Source of the DNA: JBPRGH01 sp051418055
GTDB taxonomy: Bacteria; Bacteroidota; Bacteroidia; Cytophagales; Cyclobacteriaceae
Direction: 5' to 3'
Assembly (NCBI GenBank): GCA_051418055.1
Contig: JBPRGH010000136.1
Location: 1-64,000, forward strand
Length of the DNA: 64,000 nt
A program made the position numbers and the translations under genes. Below are positions 1-7,581 of the stretch, one piece after another. Numbering within the stretch: the first letter of the stretch is position 1; every line of letters starts with the position of its first letter. The notes beneath the pieces were generated by a model, which was not told the DNA's origin, did no database searches, and saw only the letters and a program-made list of their open reading frames with translations.

Positions 1-83
1 TGCCCTTTGCCCTTTGCCCTTTGCCCTTTGCCCTTTGCCCTTTGCCCTTTGCTCTTTGCTCCATGCCCTTTGCTCTTTGGTTT
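1..83. repeat. Heptanucleotide tandem array (GCCCTTT)n
   Basis: Seven perfect GCCCTTT units occupy positions 2-50. Degenerate units follow (GCTCTTT, GCTCCAT, GCCCTTT, GCTCTTT) up to about 78, and the register continues into TTGGTTT. The array continues beyond the left edge of the window and ends just before the stop codon of the VWA gene (86). The period of 7 is not a multiple of 3, and no convincing protein is encoded. Confidence 0.9.
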
Positions 84-85
84 AT

Positions 86-1414
86 CTAGCTTCCCGATGC
101 GCTTTTCGAATTCATAGAAGTCACCGCTCTTTCAATACCTGCGGGTGTCAGCGGAAACATGGGGATCAGCTGTTGTATGACCTGATTCGTGTAAGTATAA
201 GGCCAGTATTTCAGCGGCTCGGGGTTGAGCCATACGCACTTTTTGAATTTTTGGCTGATGGCTTTCAGATTATGGATACTGAGGCTACTCAGCTCATAGG
301 GGGCCATGGCGGCATCACCAATGAAGAAGATCCTATAGTCTTTATTGTGCGAAAGCAGGTTATCCACAGGGATTGATTTTGATCGGCGCTCGTCGGAATA
401 GACGCGGTCGTAGATGGTATTATGGAAATAATATACTTCCAGGTCATGGGCAAAGCGGGTTTTCATCTTCCTGAAAAGATTTTGTACGCTGCGCACGTAG
501 GGTGCCATAGAGTAACCGCCATTGTCGATAAGTACCATTACGCGCAGCTCTTCATTTTTCTCAGAAGTAAGCTCGGGAATGAACAAGCCACCTCTCTTTA
601 AACCGGACCTGATCGTCTCAGGAACGTCGAGCTTTTCAGTAGCGCTTTCTTCTATCACTCCTTTAATGGAGGCCAGTGCCGCATCTATGTTATTGTCGTT
701 AAGGGTGGCGTCCCGATCAATGGGAAAATAATTTTTGTCCCCCATCACCTTGCGGGCCATCTTGCCGCCACCCTGTCCGCCTACGCGGATGCCATTCTTT
801 GCCGCACCTCCATGTCCATAGGGCGAAATGCCGCCGGTACCGATCCAGTGGCTGCCGCCGCCATGCCTTGTTCTTTGCTGCTGACGTACTTTTTCCATCC
901 TTTCCAGAAGCTCTTCCAGCGACAGGTCGGAATAATCGGCCATCTTATCCAGCTTACGATGTGGTACTTCTTCAGAGTCATCAAAAGGATCCTTATCCTC
1001 CTGATCCGGGTTATCTTTATCCCATATTTCCTTTCCAGAAATTACTTCTTTAATATCATAGCTGGTGAGATGCACCTGGTCGAGAAAGGTATTTACCAGC
1101 TCCTCATCGGAAACGTCACGATCGGCCTCCTCAACAAATCCCGTCTTCCATTTGGCAAATGTCTCGGAGCGGAGGATAGCATCCTCCAGGGTCTGTCCGG
1201 GCGTAATGGGAATGTGCATGAAATATTCGTAATAGGCTTTTGTAAAAGGCCCCAGGTCCGACGGCTCCTTTACCACGATCCCCTTCAGGACATTATAGAT
1301 GTCGCCCAGGGTTTTGATCAGCCCTTTCTGCATGGCTTTGCGAAGCAGTAGTAATGTTCTGACGTCTGCCTTTAGGCCATGTTCACGTAAATGTTCGGGT
1401 AACGAAGTTAGCAT
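86..1414 (-). CDS. CoxE-like VWA domain protein (partner of MoxR ATPase)
   Basis: This 442-residue protein has a CoxE-type von Willebrand A region in its C-terminal half and a long N-terminal helical part. The middle is glycine-rich (about residues 185-218). The metal-binding MIDAS motif, normally DxSxS, reads D297-N-G-G-Y-S302, so the first serine is a glycine and the spacing is changed; metal binding may be altered. The upstream neighbour in the same direction (1740-2645) is a MoxR AAA ATPase. MoxR-VWA pairs are known chaperone-like modules for metal-enzyme or complex maturation. The client is not indicated by the neighbourhood. Confidence 0.8.
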   Translation of the reverse strand: MLTSLPEHLREHGLKADVRTLLLLRKAMQKGLIKTLGDIYNVLKGIVVKEPSDLGPFTKAYYEYFMHIPITPGQTLEDAILRSETFAKWKTGFVEEADRDVSDEELVNTFLDQVHLTSYDIKEVISGKEIWDKDNPDQEDKDPFDDSEEVPHRKLDKMADYSDLSLEELLERMEKVRQQQRTRHGGGSHWIGTGGISPYGHGGAAKNGIRVGGQGGGKMARKVMGDKNYFPIDRDATLNDNNIDAALASIKGVIEESATEKLDVPETIRSGLKRGGLFIPELTSEKNEELRVMVLIDNGGYSMAPYVRSVQNLFRKMKTRFAHDLEVYYFHNTIYDRVYSDERRSKSIPVDNLLSHNKDYRIFFIGDAAMAPYELSSLSIHNLKAISQKFKKCVWLNPEPLKYWPYTYTNQVIQQLIPMFPLTPAGIERAVTSMNSKSASGS

Positions 1415-1417
1415 TTA

Positions 1418-1475
1418 TGGTTCTTTGTTTCTCGTTTCTGGTTTTTGGTTTTTGGTTCTTTGTTTTTGGTTACTG
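1418..1475. repeat. Degenerate heptad array, NNGTTNN units
   Basis: From 1418 the sequence reads in 7-bp steps as TGGTTCT, TTGTTTC, TCGTTTC, TGGTTTT, TGGTTTT, TGGTTCT, TTGTTTT, TGGTTAC. Every unit has GTT in positions 3-5. It lies directly upstream of the VWA gene start, between that gene and moxR. Confidence 0.85.
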
Positions 1476-1514
1476 TTAAAAGTTAACAACACTAAAGTCA
1501 ACTTAATCACTTTT

Positions 1515-1543
1515 TTGCCAACTGCTCCTGCCAACTGCCGACT
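1515..1543. repeat. TGCCAAC-type heptad repeat
   Basis: The unit TGCCAAC recurs twice, separated by a degenerate unit (TGCTCC), and is followed by TGCCGAC. The same motif appears again near 2726-2741 and 2878-2900 in the next spacer. Confidence 0.7.
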
Positions 1544-1545
1544 TA

Positions 1546-1636
1546 TTGTTTGTTGTTCCTGGTTCTTTGTTCCTGGTTCTTTGTTCCTGGTTACTGGTTT
1601 CTGGTTTTCAGTTCAATGTTCAAAGTTTAAGGTTAA
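1546..1636. repeat. Heptad array of 13 NNGTTNN units
   Basis: Thirteen contiguous 7-bp units keep the same register: TTGTTTG, then TTGTTCC alternating with TGGTTCT, then TGGTTAC, TGGTTTC, TGGTTTT, CAGTTCA, ATGTTCA, AAGTTTA, AGGTTAA. Units drift in sequence, but GTT in positions 3-5 is kept throughout. A further short period-7 run (TTTCTGA, TTTCAGA, TTTCTGA) lies at 1710-1737. The array is in the moxR-VWA spacer and appears non-coding. Confidence 0.88.
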
Positions 1637-1739
1637 TTTTTCTTTTCTGATTTACTCATACCCTCAGGCATGCCGCACAAGGCCCTCGTGAACCTCCGCT
1701 GCGCTTCGGTTTCTGATTTCAGATTTCTGATTTTCCTTT

Positions 1740-2645
1740 TTAATTTAACCCCCCAAATGTTGAGTTATCGGCGCCTATCATTTTACTAACACGCTCCATG
1801 TCGGCTTGTGTTTTAATCAGAACGCCTATACCTTCCAGTCCTTCAATCTTTTTTATGGCGTCTTTGGGGGCGAGGGCGCGCATATATTTCAGCCAGTTCA
1901 GGATCTCACGTGTTGTTGGTGCTCTTTCAAGCCCAAGCCTTCGCAGGTGATAAAATACATCCAGCGCTACTCGTACTACTTTTTCATCTATTCCCGGATG
2001 ATGCTTTTCAATGATCTTTGACATTGTATCCTTATCGGGAAAATCAATATAGTGATAAATACACCGCCCTTTGAATGCCGTAGGAAGCTCCTGCTCACGA
2101 TTGGAGGTGATAACTATTGCTGGCATATCCTCTTCAGAGATCTCAATCACCTCCCCCGATTCCGGCATAATGAATTTCCTGTGGCTTAGTGCATAGAGCA
2201 AATCATTAGGAAATTCTCTTGGCGCCTTATCAATTTCGTCGATGAGCAACACCGAATTAGGCTTGCTATAAGCTATTGCTGCCGGGCCTTTTGCCACATA
2301 ATCACCCAACATTTCAGGGTTTCGGCTGCCGGTGGTGAGCCTGCTTTTCAATCCCTTTTCTTCCCGCTGCGCATTCAGTATTTCGATCTGCGAATCACGA
2401 AGATATTTTACATGATCAAATCGCGCTACAAATTGCTCTATATTACTTTTTGATCCCACCGGATATACCTGCAGGTCGAGCCCCCGGTCTTTTGCATAAT
2501 GAATGGGCAGGTCCGTCTTTCCGGTTCCGGGTTCACCTTCTATCAGCAGGGGCATACCTAGTACGCGTGCCATATGGAATGCCTGCGCCAGCTGCGGGTC
2601 GCAAAGATATTTTTCTGATCCTGTCCAGTGTGATGTTTCGGCCAT
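1740..2645 (-). CDS. MoxR-family AAA+ ATPase
   Basis: The 301-residue protein has the MoxR core: Walker A GEPGTGKT at residues 37-44, Walker B VLLIDEID at 132-139, a sensor-1 asparagine in ITSNRE near 182 and an arginine-finger-like FKGRC at about 191-195. A C-terminal helical lid follows. It is transcribed toward the CoxE-like VWA gene, from which a repeat-rich spacer of about 325 bp separates it. MoxR ATPases usually act with such VWA proteins to insert cofactors or remodel complexes. The spacer is long for an operon, so co-transcription is an inference. Confidence 0.88.
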   Translation of the reverse strand: MAETSHWTGSEKYLCDPQLAQAFHMARVLGMPLLIEGEPGTGKTDLPIHYAKDRGLDLQVYPVGSKSNIEQFVARFDHVKYLRDSQIEILNAQREEKGLKSRLTTGSRNPEMLGDYVAKGPAAIAYSKPNSVLLIDEIDKAPREFPNDLLYALSHRKFIMPESGEVIEISEEDMPAIVITSNREQELPTAFKGRCIYHYIDFPDKDTMSKIIEKHHPGIDEKVVRVALDVFYHLRRLGLERAPTTREILNWLKYMRALAPKDAIKKIEGLEGIGVLIKTQADMERVSKMIGADNSTFGGLN

Positions 2646-2650
2646 TGAGT

Positions 2651-2731
2651 GAGTTTATAGTTTAAAGTTCAAGGTTTAAAGTTTAAGGTTTAAAGTTGGC
2701 TTTTGGTTCCTGGTTCAATGTTCAAAGTTGC
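2651..2731. repeat. Heptad array, AAGTTTA/AGGTTTA units
   Basis: Seven units in register from 2651 (GAGTTTA, TAGTTTA, AAGTTCA, AGGTTTA, AAGTTTA, AGGTTTA, AAGTTGG) are followed, after a 4-bp slip, by TGGTTCC, TGGTTCA, ATGTTCA and AAGTTGC from 2704. The array sits immediately upstream of the moxR start codon. Confidence 0.85.
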
Positions 2732-3283
2732 CAACTGCCACTGCTTATTGCAAATAATCCCCCTCTTTGTCCACTACCTATTATCATTCGCTAATCGGTC
2801 CGTCGGCTTCACGCACATCCAGCCATTAGAACCAAATATTAAGGATTATGAACTATTTACTAAGAACTAATTTTTGTCAACTGCCCCTGCCAACTGCCAA
2901 TTTTATCTTGGACGTTTAAAGTTAAGCCTAATGTTCCAACATCAAATATTAGTGTATAAAGTTTAATGGTCTTATGCGCCTGATCCGGCTTTCGGCAGTC
3001 GCCTGCTCACGCTCGGGACCAGCGGCGGGCTCCGACAATGCCTCTATCCGGGGCGTACCTGCACACCCCCAATCGCTGAAGGGCATGCTTACGGGCATAT
3101 TCCGACCTTCGCTTATCCCTATGATGAGTTTCCTGTTCCCGAAGGGATGCCTTTGGCTAGGGAATAAAAGGTGTGTGAGGGGGGAGGATTTTTAAGATTT
3201 ACAACCTCTCTGCCGCGTCCAGGAGGTTTAAAAAAAGCTTTTGCCGAGCAGTCATAGCATAAGCTCCAGCGGGCAACTATCAA
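2732..3283. other. Spacer without a recognisable gene; partly GC-rich
   Basis: This stretch holds scattered TGCCAAC and GTT-heptad remnants (2732-2745, 2878-2935). A segment at about 2974-3200 is visibly richer in G and C than its surroundings. An open frame there (2974-3195, plus) gives a composition-biased peptide with no recognisable features, so I do not call it a gene. The composition shift could mark an imported or repeat-derived fragment. Confidence 0.5.
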
Positions 3284-4057
3284 TTAAAACTCTACCGTTG
3301 GTTCTGGTTCATAGAAAATGCTGAGGTTTTCTCCTATTACCGCCAGTCCCTCATTAATAAATAAAACGGTTTTTGGATTTACCTGCGGCAACAATGAAAT
3401 TTCAACGGCCAATAACATGAAAAGGCTTATCCAGTATACAGGGTGAACAGCGCGGCGTGTGAACCAATCATACCCAATTCCAATGATGATAAATATTCCG
3501 CAACTCAGTGTACCGGCAGGCAATGACAAATAATGAAAGCCGCTAAGGAAAAGGATCAATCGAAAGAAACCTGCTCCCATACCTATTGCGCTGGCAACAA
3601 TAATCAGGCGCTTATGTGCCTGCAGTCGCATTTTAATGGCCATATAGATACCAGCAGAATAGAACAAAACAAATAAAACTAAATTCGATAGTATCAGCGG
3701 GCCGTAGAGCAGCCATGTTTCCGGACCTCCGGTACGCATCGCCTCCTCTACACGGATCGTAAGTACAACAATGCCTGTCAGGATCATAATAGCAACTAAA
3801 ATAATGCTAAGCCCACCCAATGTGATGTGCAGTGAATACTTTCTGCTCCGTATAAGGACAGCCTGAAAAGGGAACAAAAGATACCATAGAAAAAAAGACC
3901 AGCCGTGCAGGTGTAAAACTGCTCCCGACGGTGGGTACGTGCCGCCGATGATGGGCCCAAAATATGTAAAAGAAAAACCCGCAAAAGCAGTTGCACTTAT
4001 CAAAATGGCAAGGGCCGGATAAAAGATATGATCTTTATTTACTGATATAGCATCCAT
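3284..4057 (-). CDS. Polytopic membrane protein, function unknown
   Basis: The 257-residue protein shows about seven hydrophobic segments separated by short loops. The motif LHLHGWSFFLWYLLF near residues 48-62 carries two histidines at a membrane edge. Similar His-containing helices occur in cytochrome-like and heme-handling membrane proteins, but I cannot assign a named family from sequence alone. The gene stands alone, flanked by long non-coding spacers. Confidence 0.7.
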   Translation of the reverse strand: MDAISVNKDHIFYPALAILISATAFAGFSFTYFGPIIGGTYPPSGAVLHLHGWSFFLWYLLFPFQAVLIRSRKYSLHITLGGLSIILVAIMILTGIVVLTIRVEEAMRTGGPETWLLYGPLILSNLVLFVLFYSAGIYMAIKMRLQAHKRLIIVASAIGMGAGFFRLILFLSGFHYLSLPAGTLSCGIFIIIGIGYDWFTRRAVHPVYWISLFMLLAVEISLLPQVNPKTVLFINEGLAVIGENLSIFYEPEPTVEF

Positions 4058-4351
4058 ACCATTTTCAGTGAAGTTATAGGTTAACCTGTTCCGTTTTTTA
4101 TGTAAGGATGACGGCTAAAAGTTTGATCCTGCAATATTTATATTCAATATAGCATAAAATATGGACTTTTAGAAAAGAGTCAACCCCGGTGATAAATACA
4201 TGGGTGATAAAATTGAGCTTAGTTTCTGGACTGGCCACCAGCAAGTTTAGGAAAGAGTCCATAAGGCATGCTGCAACACGCACAACCGCCAACGGTGCGA
4301 GCCTGTACGTTATTCTCAATTGATATTTACTTGTGCGGCGGATTCCCTTTT

Positions 4352-4498
4352 GGAAGGGTAGTAATTAAAGCTGCGGATGTTGATGCGGTTTTCTAACTCT
4401 TCCCTGCCGGTTTAATTCACAAGATATTCGAGAATGTCCTGGAGCTTAACGCCGTGGATGGAGTTGTTGGGCTTTTCGGGATCTTTAAATTATGGCAT
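4352..4498 (-). pseudogene. Remnant of a VF530 (DUF2132) gene
   Basis: Read on the minus strand from an ATG at 4496-4498, this stretch translates as MP*FKDPEKPNNSIHGVKLQ, then DILEYLVN*TGREELENRI, then NIRSFNYYPS. It matches the intact VF530-type protein at 7582-7815 over its first 49 codons. Codon 3 is TAA where the intact gene has a glutamine codon, and codon 29 is also a stop. Similarity to the intact copy is roughly 80% at the nucleotide level by eye. It ends after the FNY-P segment, so the C-terminal third is lost. It lies just downstream of higBA. Confidence 0.85.
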
Positions 4499-4584
4499 TT
4501 TTTGAATTACGATCTGTTGGTGGATGAGTTTTTAGGTATCTCACACATTTTATTCGACACTACAATCTCCACGTCGATGTCTTA

Positions 4585-4887
4585 TTATAATTCTTTATTA
4601 TTATTTAATGTTTTGATTTTATTTAGCTCTTTCGATTTTTGATTTAGTTCTTCCTCCAGATCATAATCATCCTGAAGGCCCAACCAGAATTTAGGAGTGG
4701 TCCCGAAAAATTTTGCAAGCCTTAATGCAGTGTCAGCGGTTATTCTTCTGTTACCCTTTATTATTTCACTTATGCGTGTTTGCGGAATAAAAGTTTCTTT
4801 CGATAATCTATAAGCAGAGATTTCCAGTTGAATTAAAAATTCTTCATTTAAAATCTCCCCCGGATGAATATTATTTAATGTTTTCAT
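4585..4887 (-). CDS. higA: HigA-family antitoxin
   Basis: This 100-residue XRE-type protein begins with the HigA signature NIHPGEILNEEF, followed by a helix-turn-helix (SAYRLSKETFIPQTRISEII) and the family motif RRITADTALRLAKFFGTTPKFWLGLQ. It follows the toxin gene by 6 bp, the toxin-first order typical of higBA modules. HigA would neutralise HigB and repress the operon. The lysine- and asparagine-rich tail (from about residue 84) extends past the core domain. Confidence 0.92.
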   Translation of the reverse strand: MKTLNNIHPGEILNEEFLIQLEISAYRLSKETFIPQTRISEIIKGNRRITADTALRLAKFFGTTPKFWLGLQDDYDLEEELNQKSKELNKIKTLNNNKEL

Positions 4888-4893
4888 TTTCTA

Positions 4894-5175
4894 TTAGATG
4901 TTTTCAACGATTTCTACATCAAAAGCTTCACTATTAATCCATTTAAAGATAACCCTCCACTGTTCATTAATTCTAATGCTATTGTATTCGGCTAAATTTC
5001 CGTAAAGCATCTCCAATTCATCAGGAGAAGGCTTTCTCAGGTCATTAATATTTTGTGTATTATTGATCATCCTAAGTTTCCTTCTTGCAATATTTTGAAT
5101 TTTATTAGGCATTTTTTTTGTCCTTAATCCAATCCAGATTTTTTCTGTTTCTTTATTACCAAAGCTATTTATCAT
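4894..5175 (-). CDS. higB: HigB-family toxin (RelE/ParE fold mRNA interferase)
   Basis: The 93-residue protein has the HigB pattern: RKLRMINNTQNINDLRKPSPDELEMLYG, then YNSIRINEQWRVIFKW, ending in DVEIVENI. Members of this family cleave mRNA on the ribosome. It is the first gene of a two-gene operon with higA. The ATG overlaps an inverted repeat that is a likely operator, and a good promoter lies just upstream. The usual histidine near the C-terminus of many HigB proteins is not seen here, so activity is likely but unproven. Confidence 0.9.
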   Translation of the reverse strand: MINSFGNKETEKIWIGLRTKKMPNKIQNIARRKLRMINNTQNINDLRKPSPDELEMLYGNLAEYNSIRINEQWRVIFKWINSEAFDVEIVENI

Positions 5176-5197
5176 TAGTTACGTCCTTCGTTACTAA
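5175..5197. promoter_or_regulatory. Candidate HigA operator, inverted repeat
   Basis: TTAGTTACG (5175-5183) is separated by 5 bp from CGTTACTAA (5189-5197), a 9-bp inverted repeat with one mismatch. It overlaps the higB start codon and the expected transcription start of the upstream promoter. This is the usual place for an autoregulatory operator. Confidence 0.6.
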
Positions 5198-5200
5198 CGC

Positions 5201-5231
5201 CAAAGATAATTAGTTTGGAGGTTTAAAACAA
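5201..5231 (-). promoter_or_regulatory. Bacteroidota-type promoter for higBA
   Basis: On the minus strand there is a -33 TTG (5229-5231), a 20-bp spacer, and a -7 element TATCTTTG (5201-5208). The -7 matches the Bacteroidota consensus TAnnTTTG fully, with a fitting spacing. It lies 26 bp upstream of the higB ATG. Confidence 0.65.
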
Positions 5232-5255
5232 CATGTGGCATTCTCCCTCTGCTCC

Positions 5256-5394
5256 TGCGTGAGGGATAGCAGCGGAAACCCGAAGCGAAGCGTAGCCCAT
5301 TCGGGCACCATAGGCTCGCCGACGGAGACCGAAGGGCCTGGGAAGGGTTGGGAGCGGATAGCCCGACCCGGAAGAATGTAGGGGCACGCCCTGT
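5256..5394. repeat. GC-rich REP-like element
   Basis: This element is far richer in G and C than its AT-rich flanks. It contains the inverted repeat CCCGAA (5279-5284) / TTCGGG (5300-5305), and related words near its ends (AGCGGAAACCCGA and AGCGGATAGCCCGA). It resembles the GC-rich repetitive extragenic elements that recur in Bacteroidota genomes. Only one copy is in this window. It lies between higBA and the decarboxylase gene. Confidence 0.6.
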
Positions 5395-5412
5395 TAATTT
5401 AAAGCTTTGAGC

Positions 5413-6822
5413 TTACATTTTGTTAGTTGCCAGTCTCAGTGCTTCCTTAAAGCTCCCCACCGAAACCTTAATATCTTCGTCAGTAGTTGCCCAGGAGCAA
5501 ATGCTGACGCGGATCACTTTTCTGCCAAACCAAACGGACCCGCCGGCCCAGCAGGTATTAAGTTCCTGTACTTTCTTCATAGTTCTTTCGGTCAGCTCAT
5601 CTGAGGAGCAGCTTACGATTACCTGATTAAAAACAACATCATTCAGAACTTCGATTCTTTCTGTCTTGCTGATCTCTTCGGCAAATTGCTTTGCGCGCAG
5701 GTGCATATTGTAGATCATCTGATCAATGCCGCTCTTGCCAAGGTACTTCATAATTGCCCAGAGCTCAATGATCCTGGCCCGGCGCGACATTTCAGGAGTA
5801 TAAAACATGCCATCTCTTTGACTGCTCGTAATAATATAGCTGCCCGACATATGTAATGCGGAGGATAATGCTTCTTTGTCTGCACATAATACAATACCAC
5901 AATCGTATGGTGTATTTAATGTTTTATGTCCGTCTACCGCCCAGGAGGTTGCTTTTTCCATTCCTGCAGTCAGGTGCTTCAGCTTTTTCACGGCCCCTGC
6001 CCATAAACCAAATGCACCGTCAATATGGATCCAAGCCCCTGCCTGCTTTGCTTTTTTGCATATCTTATCAAAATCATCAAAAGATCCGCTGTTGACATTA
6101 CCAGCCTGCAGAATCAGCATAGTGTTTTCATTAAGAGACGGCAATTCGTCAGCTAATATCCTTCCCTGGTTATCCACATCTACCCATTCAATGTTTTCCT
6201 TTCCAAGACCCAATAGTCCGATTGCTTTGAGTACAGTGGAGTGGGCGTGTTTTCCTGTGACTATTTTTATTTTCGGGGCATTAAAAAGGCCTTTTTCGTT
6301 AATATCCCATCCCTGCTTTTGCAGTATGCGGTAACGTGCAGCTGCCAGTCCGCAGAAATTTGCCATAGAGGTGCCGCTGACAAAACCAGCGACTGTTACC
6401 GAAGGCAGATTAAATAAACTTTTAAGCCACCCCTCCACTACGGCTTCCAATTTTGAACCAATAGGAGAAGTAACATACATCGCCGGTGCCTGATCCCAAA
6501 AAGTGGCAAGATTTTTTGCCGCTAGTCCTACAGGCACTGTACTTCCGGTAACAAAGCCAAAATATCTGCCGCCCAAATTTGCCACTGTTGCTGGGCTGCC
6601 ATAGGTGTGCAGCTGATCCAGCACATTTTCGGCATTGCCTGGTTCAGCGGGTAAAGGCTCTTCAAATACCTCTAAATTATTTATGGCTTCCTTCGTTGGA
6701 AAAACATTCCGCGACAGGATTGTTTCCAGGTGCTTATATGCATACTCCTGTGCTTTATCAAATAGTTTTTTGCCACTGAGCTGGCTGAGCATGGTGCCTT
6801 GAAGTGAGTTGGTATTTTTCAT
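5413..6822 (-). CDS. PLP-dependent decarboxylase-family protein
   Basis: The 469-residue protein is a fold-type I PLP enzyme of the group II amino acid decarboxylase family. Visible features are the phosphate-binding region FVSGTSMANFCGLAAAR (147-163), H192 in the GKHAHSTV segment (expected to stack on the PLP ring), D268 in WIHIDGAFGLW, and the Schiff-base lysine K300 in SWAVDGHKTLN. Family members decarboxylate aromatic amino acids, glutamate or related substrates, or act as lyases. The substrate cannot be read from the sequence. ATG codons at residues 1 and 11 are both possible starts. Confidence 0.87.
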   Translation of the reverse strand: MKNTNSLQGTMLSQLSGKKLFDKAQEYAYKHLETILSRNVFPTKEAINNLEVFEEPLPAEPGNAENVLDQLHTYGSPATVANLGGRYFGFVTGSTVPVGLAAKNLATFWDQAPAMYVTSPIGSKLEAVVEGWLKSLFNLPSVTVAGFVSGTSMANFCGLAAARYRILQKQGWDINEKGLFNAPKIKIVTGKHAHSTVLKAIGLLGLGKENIEWVDVDNQGRILADELPSLNENTMLILQAGNVNSGSFDDFDKICKKAKQAGAWIHIDGAFGLWAGAVKKLKHLTAGMEKATSWAVDGHKTLNTPYDCGIVLCADKEALSSALHMSGSYIITSSQRDGMFYTPEMSRRARIIELWAIMKYLGKSGIDQMIYNMHLRAKQFAEEISKTERIEVLNDVVFNQVIVSCSSDELTERTMKKVQELNTCWAGGSVWFGRKVIRVSICSWATTDEDIKVSVGSFKEALRLATNKM

Positions 6823-6874
6823 GGATTCTTATTGATTTTGTTCTATACACAGGTGTGCCAATTGATTTAGCTTA

Positions 6875-6919
6875 AAGTTCAAAGTTTAAGGTTCAAAGTT
6901 TAAAGTTCGTTTTGGTTCA
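6875..6919. repeat. Heptad array, AAGTTCA/AAGTTTA units
   Basis: Five units in register (AAGTTCA, AAGTTTA, AGGTTCA, AAGTTTA, AAGTTCG) end at 6909, and TGGTTCA follows at 6913-6919. The unit family is the same as at 2651-2731, about 4 kb away. Confidence 0.85.
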
Positions 6920-6954
6920 GGTAACAAAATCCCCAATGCTCCATGTGCTAAAAT

Positions 6955-7407
6955 TCATTCCTTCAAAAAATCAAAAGCTCCATTCCTCAGGTTAATATCA
7001 TGCTCTAAATAAGCTTTCAGGCAGGCCAGAAAATTAGCCCAACCTTCGGTATTCCGGGTGAGCCAGGTTATACCTTCTTCATTATTTTCCATTTTTCCTT
7101 CGCTTATCCGGACTAATGTGTTATTGTTAGGCCTGTCGGAGAGGGCAATATCTACCTGCAGTAGTTTTCCCTTTACACCTTCCCATTCGAATGAGATCTT
7201 TTCATGGGGAGTTACTTTTAAAACACTTACAGAAACTCGTTCTTCGAATTCAGGAAATCTCCAGGTTAATCTACTGCCTTCCTCCATAGGCCCGGTGCTT
7301 TCCAGGATGAAGTATCCGGACATTTTCTGGGGATCTACAATGGCTTTGAATACCTCTTCCTTTGGCCGGGAGATCTGGAGGGCGGTGTTGATCTGTAGTT
7401 GGTTCAT
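6955..7407 (-). CDS. AHSA1/SRPBCC-domain protein
   Basis: The 150-residue protein fits the START-like AHSA1 (Aha1 C-terminal-like) fold: an opening beta strand QINTALQISRPKEEVFKAIVDP, the core ISFEWEG, and a C-terminal helix TEGWANFLACLKAYLE. I start it at the ATG at 7405-7407. An upstream in-frame ATG at 7473 would add 22 poorly conserved residues and run into a dispersed repeat (7456-7537). Such proteins bind small hydrophobic ligands or act as co-chaperones; the specific role is unknown. Confidence 0.82.
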   Translation of the reverse strand: MNQLQINTALQISRPKEEVFKAIVDPQKMSGYFILESTGPMEEGSRLTWRFPEFEERVSVSVLKVTPHEKISFEWEGVKGKLLQVDIALSDRPNNNTLVRISEGKMENNEEGITWLTRNTEGWANFLACLKAYLEHDINLRNGAFDFLKE

Positions 7408-7455
7408 TATTCTCTTATTTAGATAAAGATAGCTAAAATAGCAGATGATTTCTTT

Positions 7456-7537
7456 TTTACCGCTGAGACACAAAGGCGCTAAGATCCGCTAAGAATTTTC
7501 TCTGCGAAACTCTGCGACTCCCCGACTTTGCGGTAAA
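7456..7537. repeat. Dispersed ACCGC...GCGGT repeat, copy 1
   Basis: The element starts TTTACCGC (7456-7463) and ends GCGGTAAA (7530-7537), giving matching 8-bp inverted ends. Inside are CAAAGGCGCTAAG and CTCTGCGAAACTCTGCGACT. Shorter, diverged relatives of its left half occur at 8531, 12968 and 13738. Confidence 0.75.
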
Positions 7538-7581
7538 GCATAATTAAGCGGTCGGACGGCTGTTTGAGCCTCGATCAACCT

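Noticed and set aside
14..376. Open frame on the plus strand over the heptad repeat and the VWA gene
   Set aside because: It reads the GCCCTTT array in one frame and lies antisense to a well-supported gene.
1418..2731. Heptad arrays as a CRISPR
   Set aside because: Units are 7 bp and contiguous, without spacers or a cas gene nearby.
2974..3195. Small plus-strand frame in the GC-rich spacer
   Set aside because: No recognisable motif or start context; its composition looks biased and repeat-like.
4098..4319. 73-codon minus-strand frame in the spacer before the VF530 remnant
   Set aside because: No recognisable domain, signal or ribosome-binding site, and the codon use looks random.
7408..7473. 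Longer start of the AHSA1 protein at 7473
   Set aside because: The extra 22 residues overlap the dispersed repeat and show no similarity to the fold; the ATG at 7407 fits the family start.
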